A DNA stretch of 64,000 nt from Blautia liquoris (GTDB lineage: Bacteria > Bacillota > Clostridia > Lachnospirales > Lachnospiraceae). The position numbers and the translations under genes are program-made. The DNA is taken from assembly GCF_015159595.1 (NCBI RefSeq), contig NZ_CP063304.1, positions 2,666,001 to 2,730,000 of the forward strand, read 5' to 3'. Below are positions 8,146-17,040 of this stretch, one piece after another (within the stretch, counting starts at the first letter, position 1; each line of letters starts with the position of its first letter). The notes beneath the pieces are model-generated. The model was not told the DNA's origin. It searched no databases and saw nothing but the letters and a program-made list of their open reading frames with translations.

Positions 8146-9657
8146 TTATTTTAGTTCAATTTCAATCTCAAACATTCGGTTCCAAGGAATATGGATGTCA
8201 AATTCTCTGGCATTTTCAGGGAAATAACGCTTTTGAAATTGCTCAAGTCTTAATTTTATAATTCGGCTCACTTCCGGTGCCTTATCCCCCAAATCTAAGG
8301 AATGAATCTTCGAATCTATGGTTGGAAGATTCTCAGTCACCTTTCTTCTTACTTCTGCCATATAACCCCAGTCCTCCATATATCGCAGGAATCGGAATTC
8401 CTCGGATATACGGGTTTCTGATTCTTTTGGATGGCAACAACATGCAGTCAAATGTGCAATCACTGTTCCAAGTGTATTGGACGACGTATTCCAGCCCGCA
8501 TAGGCATCAATTTTATTCAATAGTTTTTGTTCATATAAGAATTGCATAAGAGCCTTGTCCGCCATATTGGGAATAGCACAATCCGCAATCGCACATACTT
8601 GTTTTCTTCTTAAGTATTTCTGTATTCTCGCCGTCAAAGCCTGTAGATTTCTCTCCGTTTCCAGAAAAATTTCATCTGTAATAAGTTCTTTTTCCAGACG
8701 AAGGCTAAACTCTGTAGGGGGATTGACTATCAATATACCATCCGCCTCAGAAGATATTTCTGCAATCTCGCAGCCCGCCGCAAGAAGCTGATATTGTACC
8801 GTCTCTCCAATACTCCGGTCTTCATATGACGGTATCTGAAATTGTCCCCTTAAAGAGGAATAATCGACAAAAATCCTGGGGGTTTTATGTTTTATTGTGT
8901 TTATAGCTCTTGCCAGTAACGTGCAGCCAACCTCGTCCGCTCCAGGATAGAAATAAATTTTTGAAAACAAGTCCTTACCAGCAGCATAAGAAGCAAGCTT
9001 CCTTCTTTCCGCTGGCGCATAGCCATATTGTCTGCAGTCATCCAAAGGAACAACCAAAAAATCTATCATTCCATCTGAAACCAGGTCTACTGTGCTTTGA
9101 TTGTTATGAAAATTTATTTCTCTTCGATTGAGAAAATCCGCAAGAATATTCCGAGGAATCTCTTCTTCGATTTGGTTTTTTTCAACTCTTTCTCTTCCAT
9201 CCAAAAGCTCCAACCTTTCCTTATCCCTCAAAACACCATATCGATAAAGACGGAATCCATATTTCTCATAATAATCCGGTTCTTCTCCACTGCCGTTTCT
9301 CGCTGGCGCTCTTGTAATCAGCTGAAATGCAAAGATTTTCAAATTCGGATTTTCTTCCTTCAAAGTTCTGATTCTTTGAATTCTTTCCTGGCACATCTTT
9401 TCCGTGATGTGATGCAGGCGCGATGGAACAATTCCTCCATACAAAAATAAATCCATTGAAATAATTAACACCGACGCCTCTTTTACCTCTTCTCTCGTCC
9501 ATTCCCAGATTTTTTCTATATCTGCCGGATTTTTAAAATTCCCCATGAGTTCCTTCGGAACAATTCTCACATCCATACCACTGATTCTTCCGATATATTC
9601 TGGATATATGTAGTTACATGGACGTTCATCCAGTGGAAGAAAAATTATCTTATCCAT
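8146..9657 (-). CDS. DUF4127 family protein
   Basis: A 503-residue protein recognised as DUF4127 by its opening IIFLPLDERPCNY, then the blocks LYGGIVPSRLHH, QLITRAPARNGSGEEPDYYEKYG, VPLDDCRQYGYAPAER, ADEVGCTLLAR and YAGWNTSSNTLGTVIAH. The family has no established function that I know of; the conserved Asp/Glu/His blocks look like an enzyme active site, and no signal peptide or membrane helix is seen, so it should be cytoplasmic. It is monocistronic, driven by a near-consensus promoter, divergent from a hexosaminidase-like gene and convergent with nanK, which suggests a role in amino-sugar metabolism. Confidence 0.85.
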   Translation of the reverse strand: MDKIIFLPLDERPCNYIYPEYIGRISGMDVRIVPKELMGNFKNPADIEKIWEWTREEVKEASVLIISMDLFLYGGIVPSRLHHITEKMCQERIQRIRTLKEENPNLKIFAFQLITRAPARNGSGEEPDYYEKYGFRLYRYGVLRDKERLELLDGRERVEKNQIEEEIPRNILADFLNRREINFHNNQSTVDLVSDGMIDFLVVPLDDCRQYGYAPAERRKLASYAAGKDLFSKIYFYPGADEVGCTLLARAINTIKHKTPRIFVDYSSLRGQFQIPSYEDRSIGETVQYQLLAAGCEIAEISSEADGILIVNPPTEFSLRLEKELITDEIFLETERNLQALTARIQKYLRRKQVCAIADCAIPNMADKALMQFLYEQKLLNKIDAYAGWNTSSNTLGTVIAHLTACCCHPKESETRISEEFRFLRYMEDWGYMAEVRRKVTENLPTIDSKIHSLDLGDKAPEVSRIIKLRLEQFQKRYFPENAREFDIHIPWNRMFEIEIELK

Positions 9658-9699
9658 CTCGTTCTCCTATTTTTCAAACTTTTAATATGATTTCTATCC

Positions 9700-9728
9700 A
9701 TTATAATATTTTTTCTTTGGTGTGTCAA
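9700..9728 (-). promoter_or_regulatory. consensus sigma-A promoter for DUF4127 gene
   Basis: On the minus strand TTGACA (9723-9728), 17 bases, then TATAAT (9700-9705). Both hexamers match the sigma-A consensus exactly, which implies strong expression unless repressed. Confidence 0.85.
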
Positions 9729-9763
9729 TAACCCTTATAAATCCCTATTTTATCTTTATTTTA

Positions 9764-9792
9764 TTGAATGTAATGGCTTTCTGTGATATTAT
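9764..9792 (+). promoter_or_regulatory. sigma-A promoter for GH20-type gene
   Basis: TTGAAT (9764-9769), 17-base spacer, TATTAT (9787-9792), about 58 bases before the GH20 start. It is divergent from the DUF4127 promoter, with about 36 bases between the two -35 boxes, so a shared operator between them is possible. Confidence 0.6.
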
Positions 9793-9849
9793 ATTCATAT
9801 AAATTATTATTTTTTTATCTATTTCTAACTTATTATCAGGAGGTGCGTT

Positions 9850-11772
9850 ATGTATAGAATTTATCCTGAACCAATTCAGTTAAACATTAAATCGGGCTTT
9901 CTTTTCCCTGCGGGAAAATTTCACGTCAAGATGGATCCGAGCCTTTCTAATCAATGTGCTGACGCAGGTTACATATTTGAAGCTGATCTTCATTCCCTTT
10001 GCTCATCTGATTCCTGTCATGAATATGATTTCTCCATAACGAAAGAAACGATTCATCCCGAAGAATACAGAGTTTCTATTTGCGAAACAGGGTTCTTTTT
10101 ATTCGTCGGAAGTGCTGCCGGGCTTTTTTATGCAATGCACGCATTAAAACAGCTTTCACTTCAATGCAACCGCTCTTTTCCATTTTTAGAAATCATCGAT
10201 CGCCCCGCTCTGGATCTGCGCGGAATCATATTAGATATAGGGCGCGATAAGGTCCCCTCTATGCAGACTTTGTATTCTCTTTTAGACAAATGTGCCGCTA
10301 TGCGGATCAACCATGTGGAACTTTATATGGAAGGATATTGCTACTCCTACCATAATTATCCTTATCTGTTTACAGATGATACACCTGTCACCCCCGAAGA
10401 GTTTCAGGCGCTGGATGCTTATGCCAGAAGTCGTTTCATCGACCTTGTTCCCAGTCAAAACACACTCGGACATATGGAACAATGGCTTGCTGCACCTCAA
10501 CTCAACTCTCTTGCCGAGTGTGAGGATGGATTTCTATTCGAAAATCTTTATTGGCGGCCTCCGATGACCCTAAATACAAGAGACGAAAAAAGTCTGGACT
10601 TTGTAACGGATATGCTTGATGACTTACTGGCTAACTTTTCTTCTTATTACGTCAATGTTAATATGGACGAACCATTTGAACTGGGAAAAGGAAAAAACAG
10701 GGAATTTACAGAAAATTACGGAATCTCAAAACTCTATTTGGATTATGTTCAGGATATACATCAATACTGCTGTTCAAAGGGAAAGCATATGATGATGTGG
10801 GGCGATCAGGTGTTGGAGAATCCGGACAGCGTTTCTTCCCTTCCCAAAGATATCATGCTGCTTGACTGGATTTATGAGGGTGATGCCCATTTTGAAGAGC
10901 ATGCAAAGTTAATGCTAAGCACCGGGCTTTCGTACTGTCTTTGTCCCGGAACAAGCAGTTGGGGTTCAATTACAGGCCGTTCTGATAATATGATCAAAAA
11001 CATCAGAGATGCCGTACACTGTTCTATCAAATATGGAGCAAAAGGAATTATTCTTACTGATTGGGGTGATTTAGGTCACTGGCAATATCTCTCATCCAGC
11101 TATCCCGCCTTTTGCCTTGCCGGACTATACAGCTGGAGCGGAAATGATGCTTCCGAAGAGACCGCCGCCTGGTTTTGTAATAATTATATCTATGGAGACA
11201 GATCCGGTAATGCCTATCGGCTGGCTTACGACCTGGGTAACTATTATTACTATGAACATGCACCCCTTTATAATACCACCTTAAGTTTTGCTGTCATGTC
11301 AAGCAAGTATAGTTTTGACTCCTTTGAAGAGTTTGACAGCAAAATTCAGCGGCTTCTCACCTTATCTTCCAAGATTGCCGATACGAATCATATCCCCCCA
11401 AAAAAGCCTGTCATTCATATGGACTATATGGGCCTGCAAAAATATCTGAATCAATTGGAAGAAAAGATTTCATGTTTAAGCCTTGACTGCTCTGAAGGCA
11501 GCCTTATTATAGAAGAGATGAAAAACGGGATCCGGATGATACGCCACGGCTCCATGCTTTATTATTCTCTGACAGAGCACCGCAAAGAACCGGAACTATT
11601 GAAAAGCGATCTCAAAAGCCTTTCTTCACAGCTTGATGCCTTGTTAAAAATTCATTACAAGCTGTGGATTGCCCGCAATCGTTCTGGCGGGTTCAGCAAA
11701 AGTATCTCACATATGCTCCACTTGCTGAAGTTCTATCAACGGGAGATAAAGGAATTATCTTTTTCAGATTAA
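9850..11772 (+). CDS. GH20-type beta-N-acetylhexosaminidase
   Basis: A 640-residue protein with a GH20-like arrangement: an N-terminal alpha/beta domain (residues 1-115, ending GLFYAMHALKQL) followed by a TIM barrel starting at RPALDLRGIILDIGRDKVP. The catalytic Asp-Glu pair typical of GH20 is Asp273-Glu274 in NVNMDEPFELG; further barrel blocks are LVPSQNTLGHMEQWL, MMWGDQVLENP and LTDWGDLGHWQ. No signal peptide is visible, so it probably acts on imported oligosaccharides in the cytoplasm, releasing GlcNAc or GalNAc. The start has a perfect AGGAGG. The C-terminal 150 residues are helical and specific to this subgroup. It is followed by a GNAT-like gene 119 bases downstream. Confidence 0.8.
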   Translation: MYRIYPEPIQLNIKSGFLFPAGKFHVKMDPSLSNQCADAGYIFEADLHSLCSSDSCHEYDFSITKETIHPEEYRVSICETGFFLFVGSAAGLFYAMHALKQLSLQCNRSFPFLEIIDRPALDLRGIILDIGRDKVPSMQTLYSLLDKCAAMRINHVELYMEGYCYSYHNYPYLFTDDTPVTPEEFQALDAYARSRFIDLVPSQNTLGHMEQWLAAPQLNSLAECEDGFLFENLYWRPPMTLNTRDEKSLDFVTDMLDDLLANFSSYYVNVNMDEPFELGKGKNREFTENYGISKLYLDYVQDIHQYCCSKGKHMMMWGDQVLENPDSVSSLPKDIMLLDWIYEGDAHFEEHAKLMLSTGLSYCLCPGTSSWGSITGRSDNMIKNIRDAVHCSIKYGAKGIILTDWGDLGHWQYLSSSYPAFCLAGLYSWSGNDASEETAAWFCNNYIYGDRSGNAYRLAYDLGNYYYYEHAPLYNTTLSFAVMSSKYSFDSFEEFDSKIQRLLTLSSKIADTNHIPPKKPVIHMDYMGLQKYLNQLEEKISCLSLDCSEGSLIIEEMKNGIRMIRHGSMLYYSLTEHRKEPELLKSDLKSLSSQLDALLKIHYKLWIARNRSGGFSKSISHMLHLLKFYQREIKELSFSD

Positions 11773-11891
11773 ATACTATTAACTGATTAGGCAAGGTTAC
11801 TGCATCAGCTCTTGCGCTATCTTCTATTCCATATTAAACTATAACCATACCAAAACTGAACATTACTTTTTAAGCAGGGGAGAACAAGCAG

Positions 11892-12782
11892 ATGAACGAA
11901 CAGGAGTTTTTAATATTTTTTATGGAAAAGATCGGCTTTCCAGAAGAGGCACAAGAGTTCTTTCAAGGACTTCACAGACAGATTCTAAAAGAAACCGAAT
12001 ATAACAGGCGTATGGATTATATAATCAAAGTATTTATGGATAACCAATCTGAAAAAGCTTTCGAGCAGGCAGACCTTCTGGCTAAAGATATGAATATTCA
12101 CAGCTACACCATGTCCATGATGCTGTTATTATTGAGTTGCAAACCATTATCAGAACTTTATTATGAAAGGAATATCTCAGAGGACATTTTCTGGGATACT
12201 TTAGCAGACCTTACTTATAAACTGAACGAGTGCCGCCATATATATGGTATCTGGGGTACCTTTGTCCGTACATGGTTTCCTCCCTTTTATCAGACGGCTC
12301 GTTTTGCCCTGGGACGCATGCAATATGAATATTCATCTTTTTTTCTGGATGAGTATTCTTTGAAAGGAGTAACCCTGAAAAAGGGAGATAAAGTAATCAA
12401 TATGCATATCCCTTCATCCGGTTCTTTTTCAGAAAAGACTCGAATGGATTCCTACCAAAGAGCATATCGATTTTTTGAGAAAGACTTTCCTGAAAAAACC
12501 GTACCCATTGTCTGCAGTTCTTGGCTCCTCTATCCGGGATATCGGGATATTCTTCCTGCTCATTCAAATATCAGAAACTTCATGGACGACTTTTCTTACA
12601 TCAAAGGTTATAATCGTAAGGAATTTACTGACTCTTGGAGAATCTTTGGAAAGGATGCCGGGAAACCACCTGTTGATTTGCCCAGAGACACTTCTCTGCA
12701 AAAAGCTTTTGCAGAATATCTGGAAAAAGGCGGAACTCCAGGTGTTGGTTATGGGATCTTATTTTCCACATGCAGCAAATAA
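11892..12782 (+). CDS. acyltransferase-domain protein (NAT_N/GNAT_C type)
   Basis: 296 residues. The N-terminal half is helical (EFLIFFMEKIGFPEEAQEF) and the C-terminal half (GVTLKKGDKVINMHIPSSGSF, then VCSSWLLYP and FMDDFSYI) resembles the GNAT-like C-terminal domain proteins annotated as acyltransferase domain-containing. Function is unproven; an acetyl or acyl transfer to a sugar or amine is possible. A GGGGAG site lies 10 bases before the ATG. Its position after the hexosaminidase suggests a shared operon. Similar proteins occur as orphan genes in gut Clostridia, as far as I recall. Confidence 0.65.
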   Translation: MNEQEFLIFFMEKIGFPEEAQEFFQGLHRQILKETEYNRRMDYIIKVFMDNQSEKAFEQADLLAKDMNIHSYTMSMMLLLLSCKPLSELYYERNISEDIFWDTLADLTYKLNECRHIYGIWGTFVRTWFPPFYQTARFALGRMQYEYSSFFLDEYSLKGVTLKKGDKVINMHIPSSGSFSEKTRMDSYQRAYRFFEKDFPEKTVPIVCSSWLLYPGYRDILPAHSNIRNFMDDFSYIKGYNRKEFTDSWRIFGKDAGKPPVDLPRDTSLQKAFAEYLEKGGTPGVGYGILFSTCSK

Positions 12783-12812
12783 TGTATTCTGGTTGGGGAG
12801 ATATCATTGATT

Positions 12813-12842
12813 GGAAACGTGTGCCGGTGGACGCACGTTTCC
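12813..12842 (+). terminator. hairpin, candidate weak terminator
   Basis: An 11-bp stem (12813-12823 / 12832-12842, arm GGAAACGTGTG, one wobble) with an 8-base loop lies 30 bases after the acyltransferase-like gene. No T-run follows on either strand, so termination is uncertain. Confidence 0.4.
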
Positions 12843-12881
12843 GAATACCCCATATAGTCTTCCGCCAGAATACTTCCATAC

Positions 12882-13384
12882 TCAGGATATTAATTTCCAA
12901 CCACCATTCCTATTGGAACCAACTCTCGTCAGTAAACCTTTTTCTTTTAATTCCCGCATCGCATAGCGAACTCCGCTGTCGGATAACTCTAATCTATTTG
13001 CCAACTGTCTTTGTGTAATTGTTGGATTTTCCTTTATCTGTTCCAGAATTTTAGATTCTGTATCCGTTAATCTCTGAAAAGAATCATCTATAAACTTTGC
13101 GTCAGTTTTACCGTCAGTCATTGCGTCAGTTTTACCGTCAGTCATCACGTCAGTATTATTTCCCAAACGATAGTCGAAAGAATACTCATCGTCTAATGGA
13201 ACGATAGTTCGAAAGATATCTCCATCCTGAAAGATCGGTCTTTACCAGAATAAAATTTACTATATTTAAATAATTTTCTTACTCCAGATCCCAACCGATC
13301 AGCATACAGGTGGTGAGCATCCTTGGGAAAAACTAAGTGACCAAGAACTTTTAATGAGTGCTGGTTTGTATAATTTCGTTCCAA
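12882..13384 (-). pseudogene. frameshifted AlbA_2/RecG-like ATP-binding protein, C-terminal remnant
   Basis: Two minus-strand frames together give the end of an AlbA_2/RecG C-terminal-type protein. The first (13384 to about 13238) reads YADRLGSGVRKLFKYSKFYSGKD; a -1 shift near 13238 moves to a frame reading PIFQDGDIFRTIVPLDDEY, an acidic repeat of TDGKTDAMTDGKTDAK, and a winged helix (TQRQLANRLELSDSGVRYAM) ending near 12882. The N-terminal ATP-binding and most other regions are missing; 13385-13540 upstream holds degraded coding sequence in other frames that I cannot identify. Intact relatives act in phage defence or regulation, but this copy is dead. Confidence 0.75.
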
Positions 13385-13516
13385 TACTCTTAATATCAGA
13401 CTCTCCAGTTATGATTGACCCGGCATTGATGTCAATCAAGTCCGCCCACATCTCATTCATTTCATTTCGGGAACACACTACTGCGGCACCAAAAGCATAC
13501 CTGTGTAACCTAAGTT

Positions 13517-13546
13517 TTAACATTGTCTTTATACAGTTGATATGAT
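13517..13546 (+). promoter_or_regulatory. sigma-A-like promoter for rsmH paralogue
   Basis: TTAACA (13517-13522), an 18-base spacer and TATGAT (13541-13546), about 65 bases upstream of the methyltransferase start. Confidence 0.45.
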
Positions 13547-13610
13547 AACATAAGGTTATTAAGAACGGCTGAAAGCAAGCGGAATATAAAGATTATGGAG
13601 GCACAAAGCA

Positions 13611-14654
13611 ATGTCAGATCAGAAACATCAGCGACGTGTAAGATACAAAGGAACTCATCCAAAAACTTTTCAGGAAAAATATAAAGAATTACAGCCAGAT
13701 AAATACGCAGAAACTGTGGAAAAGGTAATTCAAAAAGGTGGTACTCCTGCTGGTATGCATCGTCCGATCTGTGTAAAAGAGATAATGGATATCTTACACA
13801 TTACTCCCGGAGAGATCGGATTAGATGCCACACTTGGATATGGTGGTCACTCTTTGGAGATGCTCAAATGTTTAGAGCATAAAGGTCATCTGTACGCCTT
13901 GGATGTAGATCCCATTGAATTACCCCGTACGAAAGAACGTTTAGAACAGAAAGGGTTTGGCCCTGAAATTTTCACAACCAAATTAATGAATTTTCGCGAT
14001 ATTGATCAAGTTGTTTTGGAATCCGGACCTCTCGATTTTCTTTTAGCAGATTTAGGCGTCTCTTCCATGCAAATTGATAATCCAGAACGTGGATTTTCTT
14101 TTAAGATGGAAGGACCATTGGATTTACGTTTAGATCCAACCAAAGGAATCTCTGCTGCAAAGCGTCTGGAAACAATTTCACAAAATGAATTAGAAGGTAT
14201 GTTTTTAGAAAATGCAGATGAGACATATTCCGCTGAAATATCTCACGCTATTGTACGAGAATTAAAAAAAGGGAATGACATATCTACAACAACCAGATTA
14301 CAAGAAGTAATTAATGATGCCCTCCAGTTCATTCCGGAGTCGGAAAGAAATGACGCAGTTAAAAAATCCTGCCAACGGTGTTTTCAGGCACTTAGAATTG
14401 ATGTCAATAACGAATATGAGGCGTTATATGACTTATTGGAAAAAATCCCTTCCGCTTTAGTCTGCAGCGGAAGGGCTGCTATTCTTACCTTTCATTCTGG
14501 AGAAGACCGGCTTGTAAAAAAGTCTTTTCAGAAGTTTTACCGGGAAGGCGTCTATCGTGAAATAGCACCTGAGCCTATCCGACCATCCGCCGGGGAACGT
14601 AACTCCAACAGCCGTGCTCGTTGTGCTAAGTTACGGTGGGCCGTGAAAGCCTGA
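13611..14654 (+). CDS. RsmH-family 16S rRNA (cytosine-N4)-methyltransferase paralogue
   Basis: SAM-dependent methyltransferase of the MraW/RsmH family, which normally methylates N4 of C1402 in 16S rRNA. Motifs: GLDATLGYGGHSLEML near residues 70-85 (SAM binding), LYALDVDP, DFLLADLGVSSMQID, RGFSFKMEGPLDLRLD and the C-terminal HSGEDRLVKKSF. At 347 residues it has about 45 extra N-terminal residues with many basic and Gln residues (SDQKHQRRVRYKGTHPKTF). It is not next to ftsL or mraZ as the housekeeping rsmH would be, so it is probably a second copy; many Clostridia carry such a duplicate. A GGAGG site lies 9 bases before the ATG. Confidence 0.85.
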   Translation: MSDQKHQRRVRYKGTHPKTFQEKYKELQPDKYAETVEKVIQKGGTPAGMHRPICVKEIMDILHITPGEIGLDATLGYGGHSLEMLKCLEHKGHLYALDVDPIELPRTKERLEQKGFGPEIFTTKLMNFRDIDQVVLESGPLDFLLADLGVSSMQIDNPERGFSFKMEGPLDLRLDPTKGISAAKRLETISQNELEGMFLENADETYSAEISHAIVRELKKGNDISTTTRLQEVINDALQFIPESERNDAVKKSCQRCFQALRIDVNNEYEALYDLLEKIPSALVCSGRAAILTFHSGEDRLVKKSFQKFYREGVYREIAPEPIRPSAGERNSNSRARCAKLRWAVKA

Positions 14655-14664
14655 GACTAATAGA

Positions 14665-15732
14665 TTAACATTTGTCCCTGTACCGTTCTAACAATTGTTG
14701 GAACTCAGGGGCAGAACGAAGAAAATCATATTCTGAGTTTCTTTCCATCTCAGATAACAGAGATGGTAAAACCTGTTTTCCAAAGTTCTCTTCCTTTTCC
14801 TTCTTTTCCTTTTTATCAACATGTCTATAAATTGGTGATTGCTTGATATCCCATGGGACGAGTAATGCGTCAAGTATAGCTTTTAATATTGAGATGCTGT
14901 CATGAACATCCTTTTTCGAAATTGCAACTTCCAGCGGAACCACATATGCACCGTATTCCCACATTTTAAACGTCTCTACTTCTTTTCTGGCGCATTCTGC
15001 AAGACTGTCTGCATGTTGCTCTTCCCCTTCCTTGACAGCAATTTTAGCCAGATTATCCAATAACATCTGATTATTCTGAAGATTTGTCATTAGTTTTCTT
15101 TCCAATATCCTTGCTGCCTCATCATTTTTCCCTTGTTCCATTAAAAGCCTTGCCTGAAGATCTCTTTTGTCCAAGGCATTATATTCTGGCAATGTATCTA
15201 GCATTTCTTTGGCCCTGTCGTATTCCCCGGATACTATCAGACTGGATGCCAACATATATTTTGCCCTCTGTACAAATTTTGGATTTTCACTTTTTGCTAC
15301 ACGTTCATATAACTGAGTAATATATCCATTGTAGGTTTCCTTTTTTTCAAAGGAGCATTCTGTCATCATCAATAATCCCTGTAACAACATTGCAATCTCA
15401 TGAATCAGTTCCACACTCCCCGGATATTCACGTACTTTCTCCATGGCTAACGCATAACCTTGCTCGAAGCCCTCTTTACGAGTTACCTCCGTCACTTTGT
15501 TCATAAATAGAACGATTTCTTTTCTGGTTAGTTCTTCGCGAAAGCACATTAAGGTATTTAAATCTGTCTCCAAAAGCCTTGCTAATGGAGGCATCAAAAC
15601 TACATCCGGGTATGATACTCCCTTTTCCCACTTACTTACTGCAGGTGTTGACACTCCAAGATAATTAGCTACCTGTTCCTGAGTTAGTCCAAGTTCTTTT
15701 CGTTTTTCCTTCACTACTGTATTCATTGGCAT
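14665..15732 (-). CDS. XRE-family HTH regulator with TPR-like C-terminus
   Basis: The N-terminal HTH_3 domain (residues 4-60: KRKELGLTQEQVANYLGVS, TPAVSKWEKGVSYPD) binds DNA; the rest (ALLEtdLNTLMCF onward) is helical and repeat-like, resembling tetratricopeptide repeats (AKYMLASSLIVSGEYDRAKEML, LLMEQGKNDEAARIL). The start is set at 15732 because GGGGGTG lies just upstream and the conserved domain begins two residues later; the frame extends 38 codons further upstream without a ribosome site. It is convergent with the rsmH paralogue, with only 10 bases between stops. Its target is not evident. Confidence 0.8.
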   Translation of the reverse strand: MPMNTVVKEKRKELGLTQEQVANYLGVSTPAVSKWEKGVSYPDVVLMPPLARLLETDLNTLMCFREELTRKEIVLFMNKVTEVTRKEGFEQGYALAMEKVREYPGSVELIHEIAMLLQGLLMMTECSFEKKETYNGYITQLYERVAKSENPKFVQRAKYMLASSLIVSGEYDRAKEMLDTLPEYNALDKRDLQARLLMEQGKNDEAARILERKLMTNLQNNQMLLDNLAKIAVKEGEEQHADSLAECARKEVETFKMWEYGAYVVPLEVAISKKDVHDSISILKAILDALLVPWDIKQSPIYRHVDKKEKKEKEENFGKQVLPSLLSEMERNSEYDFLRSAPEFQQLLERYRDKC

Positions 15733-15900
15733 AGAAACACCCCCTATTGGTAGAATTAATAAGAATTTCATCTCTTTTATTTTACCAAATATAACTGGAT
15801 TCTGCCATTGAGAGATTATTAATATATTGGGTATCTTTTTAACCACCGGTTAATTAATCTTTCGAACCATACATTATTCCTCCCTTTTATTAATATGTCT

Positions 15901-16929
15901 TTAAACCACGTATTTTTCGGAGCCACGAACTATAAGTTTCGTTTTTAAAAGGTTCGTCTTTTTTACAATTCTTTCATTTTTCATTTTGTTTTCCATAAGA
16001 AAGTTGTATTCTAAAAGCTCAAGAGCGGCACAACCCATTTCATATATTGGTCTATCTACAACGGTCAAACAAATATCCGAATATTGAAGCTCCCTGATCT
16101 CATCAAAACAAACCAACGAGATATCCCGACCAATTTTCAGATTGTTTTTTTTCAAATATTTTAAACAGCCTAGAGTTGTAAGATTACTGGATGTAAAAAT
16201 TGCTGTTGGGCGATCATCTATTTCCATTAATCTCTTGCATGCATCATAAGATTCTGCCTCTTTAAACATTCCATTGACAATATATTCAGTCCGCTGTTTA
16301 ATATCAGCATCTTTCAACGCCTTTTTGTAACCTCTGAAACGTTCCCTTCCTGGTCTTGTATCTAGCTCACCTGTAATAATTGCAATTTTTTTGTGCCCGG
16401 CTCGTATCAGACACTGCACTCCCTCACAAGCTCCCTCATAATCTGTTGAAAAGACTCCATCAAAATCAGACTGACAAATATCTCTATCTAATAATACGAC
16501 TGGAATTTGATTTTTCTGAATTTTTTCTAGTCTCTCCGCTGTTCCTTTATCTTTGTCACTAATTGGAATAATAACAATTCCCTTGATCATTTCTTTTTTT
16601 ATTTCATCAAGAATACGGTGTTCTGTTAATAAATCATCATTTGTTCCATACATAAATACGTTGTAACCATATTGATTCGCTGTGTCCAACAGACCATGAA
16701 ATATCTTACTAAAAAATGGATTCTCAATATCCGGAGCCAAAAATGCAATATTTTGAGAATCTCCAACGCTCAGATTTCTTGCAAGAGAATTTGGGACATA
16801 TTTTTTTTCTTCAATAATTTTTAAAACTTTCTTTCTCGTCTCATCCTTAACGTTCTTATTCCCATTAACGACTCGTGAAACAGTTGCCGGAGATACCCCT
16901 GCCTCCATTGCAATATCATATATATTCAT
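15901..16929 (-). CDS. LacI-family transcriptional regulator
   Basis: Sugar-responsive repressor. HTH: MNIYDIAMEAGVSPATVSRVVNG, hinge YVPNSLARNLS, then a periplasmic-binding-like core (IAFLAPDIENPFFSKI, AGHKKIAIITGE, RPTAIFTSSN). The ATG at 16929 is preferred: the first in-frame ATG at 16962 would be about two bases from the predicted transcription start, and AAAGGA precedes 16929 at 11 bases. It is the last gene of the ribose-type operon region but has its own promoter. It most likely controls that operon through the palindromes at 22855 and 23003. Confidence 0.9.
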   Translation of the reverse strand: MNIYDIAMEAGVSPATVSRVVNGNKNVKDETRKKVLKIIEEKKYVPNSLARNLSVGDSQNIAFLAPDIENPFFSKIFHGLLDTANQYGYNVFMYGTNDDLLTEHRILDEIKKEMIKGIVIIPISDKDKGTAERLEKIQKNQIPVVLLDRDICQSDFDGVFSTDYEGACEGVQCLIRAGHKKIAIITGELDTRPGRERFRGYKKALKDADIKQRTEYIVNGMFKEAESYDACKRLMEIDDRPTAIFTSSNLTTLGCLKYLKKNNLKIGRDISLVCFDEIRELQYSDICLTVVDRPIYEMGCAALELLEYNFLMENKMKNERIVKKTNLLKTKLIVRGSEKYVV

Positions 16930-16970
16930 TTTTTGTTTCATCCTTTTACTGTAATCTTTCATTACTTATT

Positions 16971-16999
16971 ACCGTATCATTTTCAAAACTTTTAGTCAA
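16971..16999 (-). promoter_or_regulatory. promoter of the lacI-type gene
   Basis: On the minus strand TTGACT (16994-16999), 17 bases, TACGGT (16971-16976). The -10 is weak. It lies in the 111-base gap between deoC and the preferred lacI start. Confidence 0.5.
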
Positions 17000-17040
17000 T
17001 AAGTCTTTCTGCTATTATATTATATTGGATGAAAACAAAA

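Noticed and set aside
13354-13545. Plus-strand 63-codon frame in the pseudogene region
   Set aside because: It is antisense to degraded coding sequence and has no ribosome site or recognisable motif.
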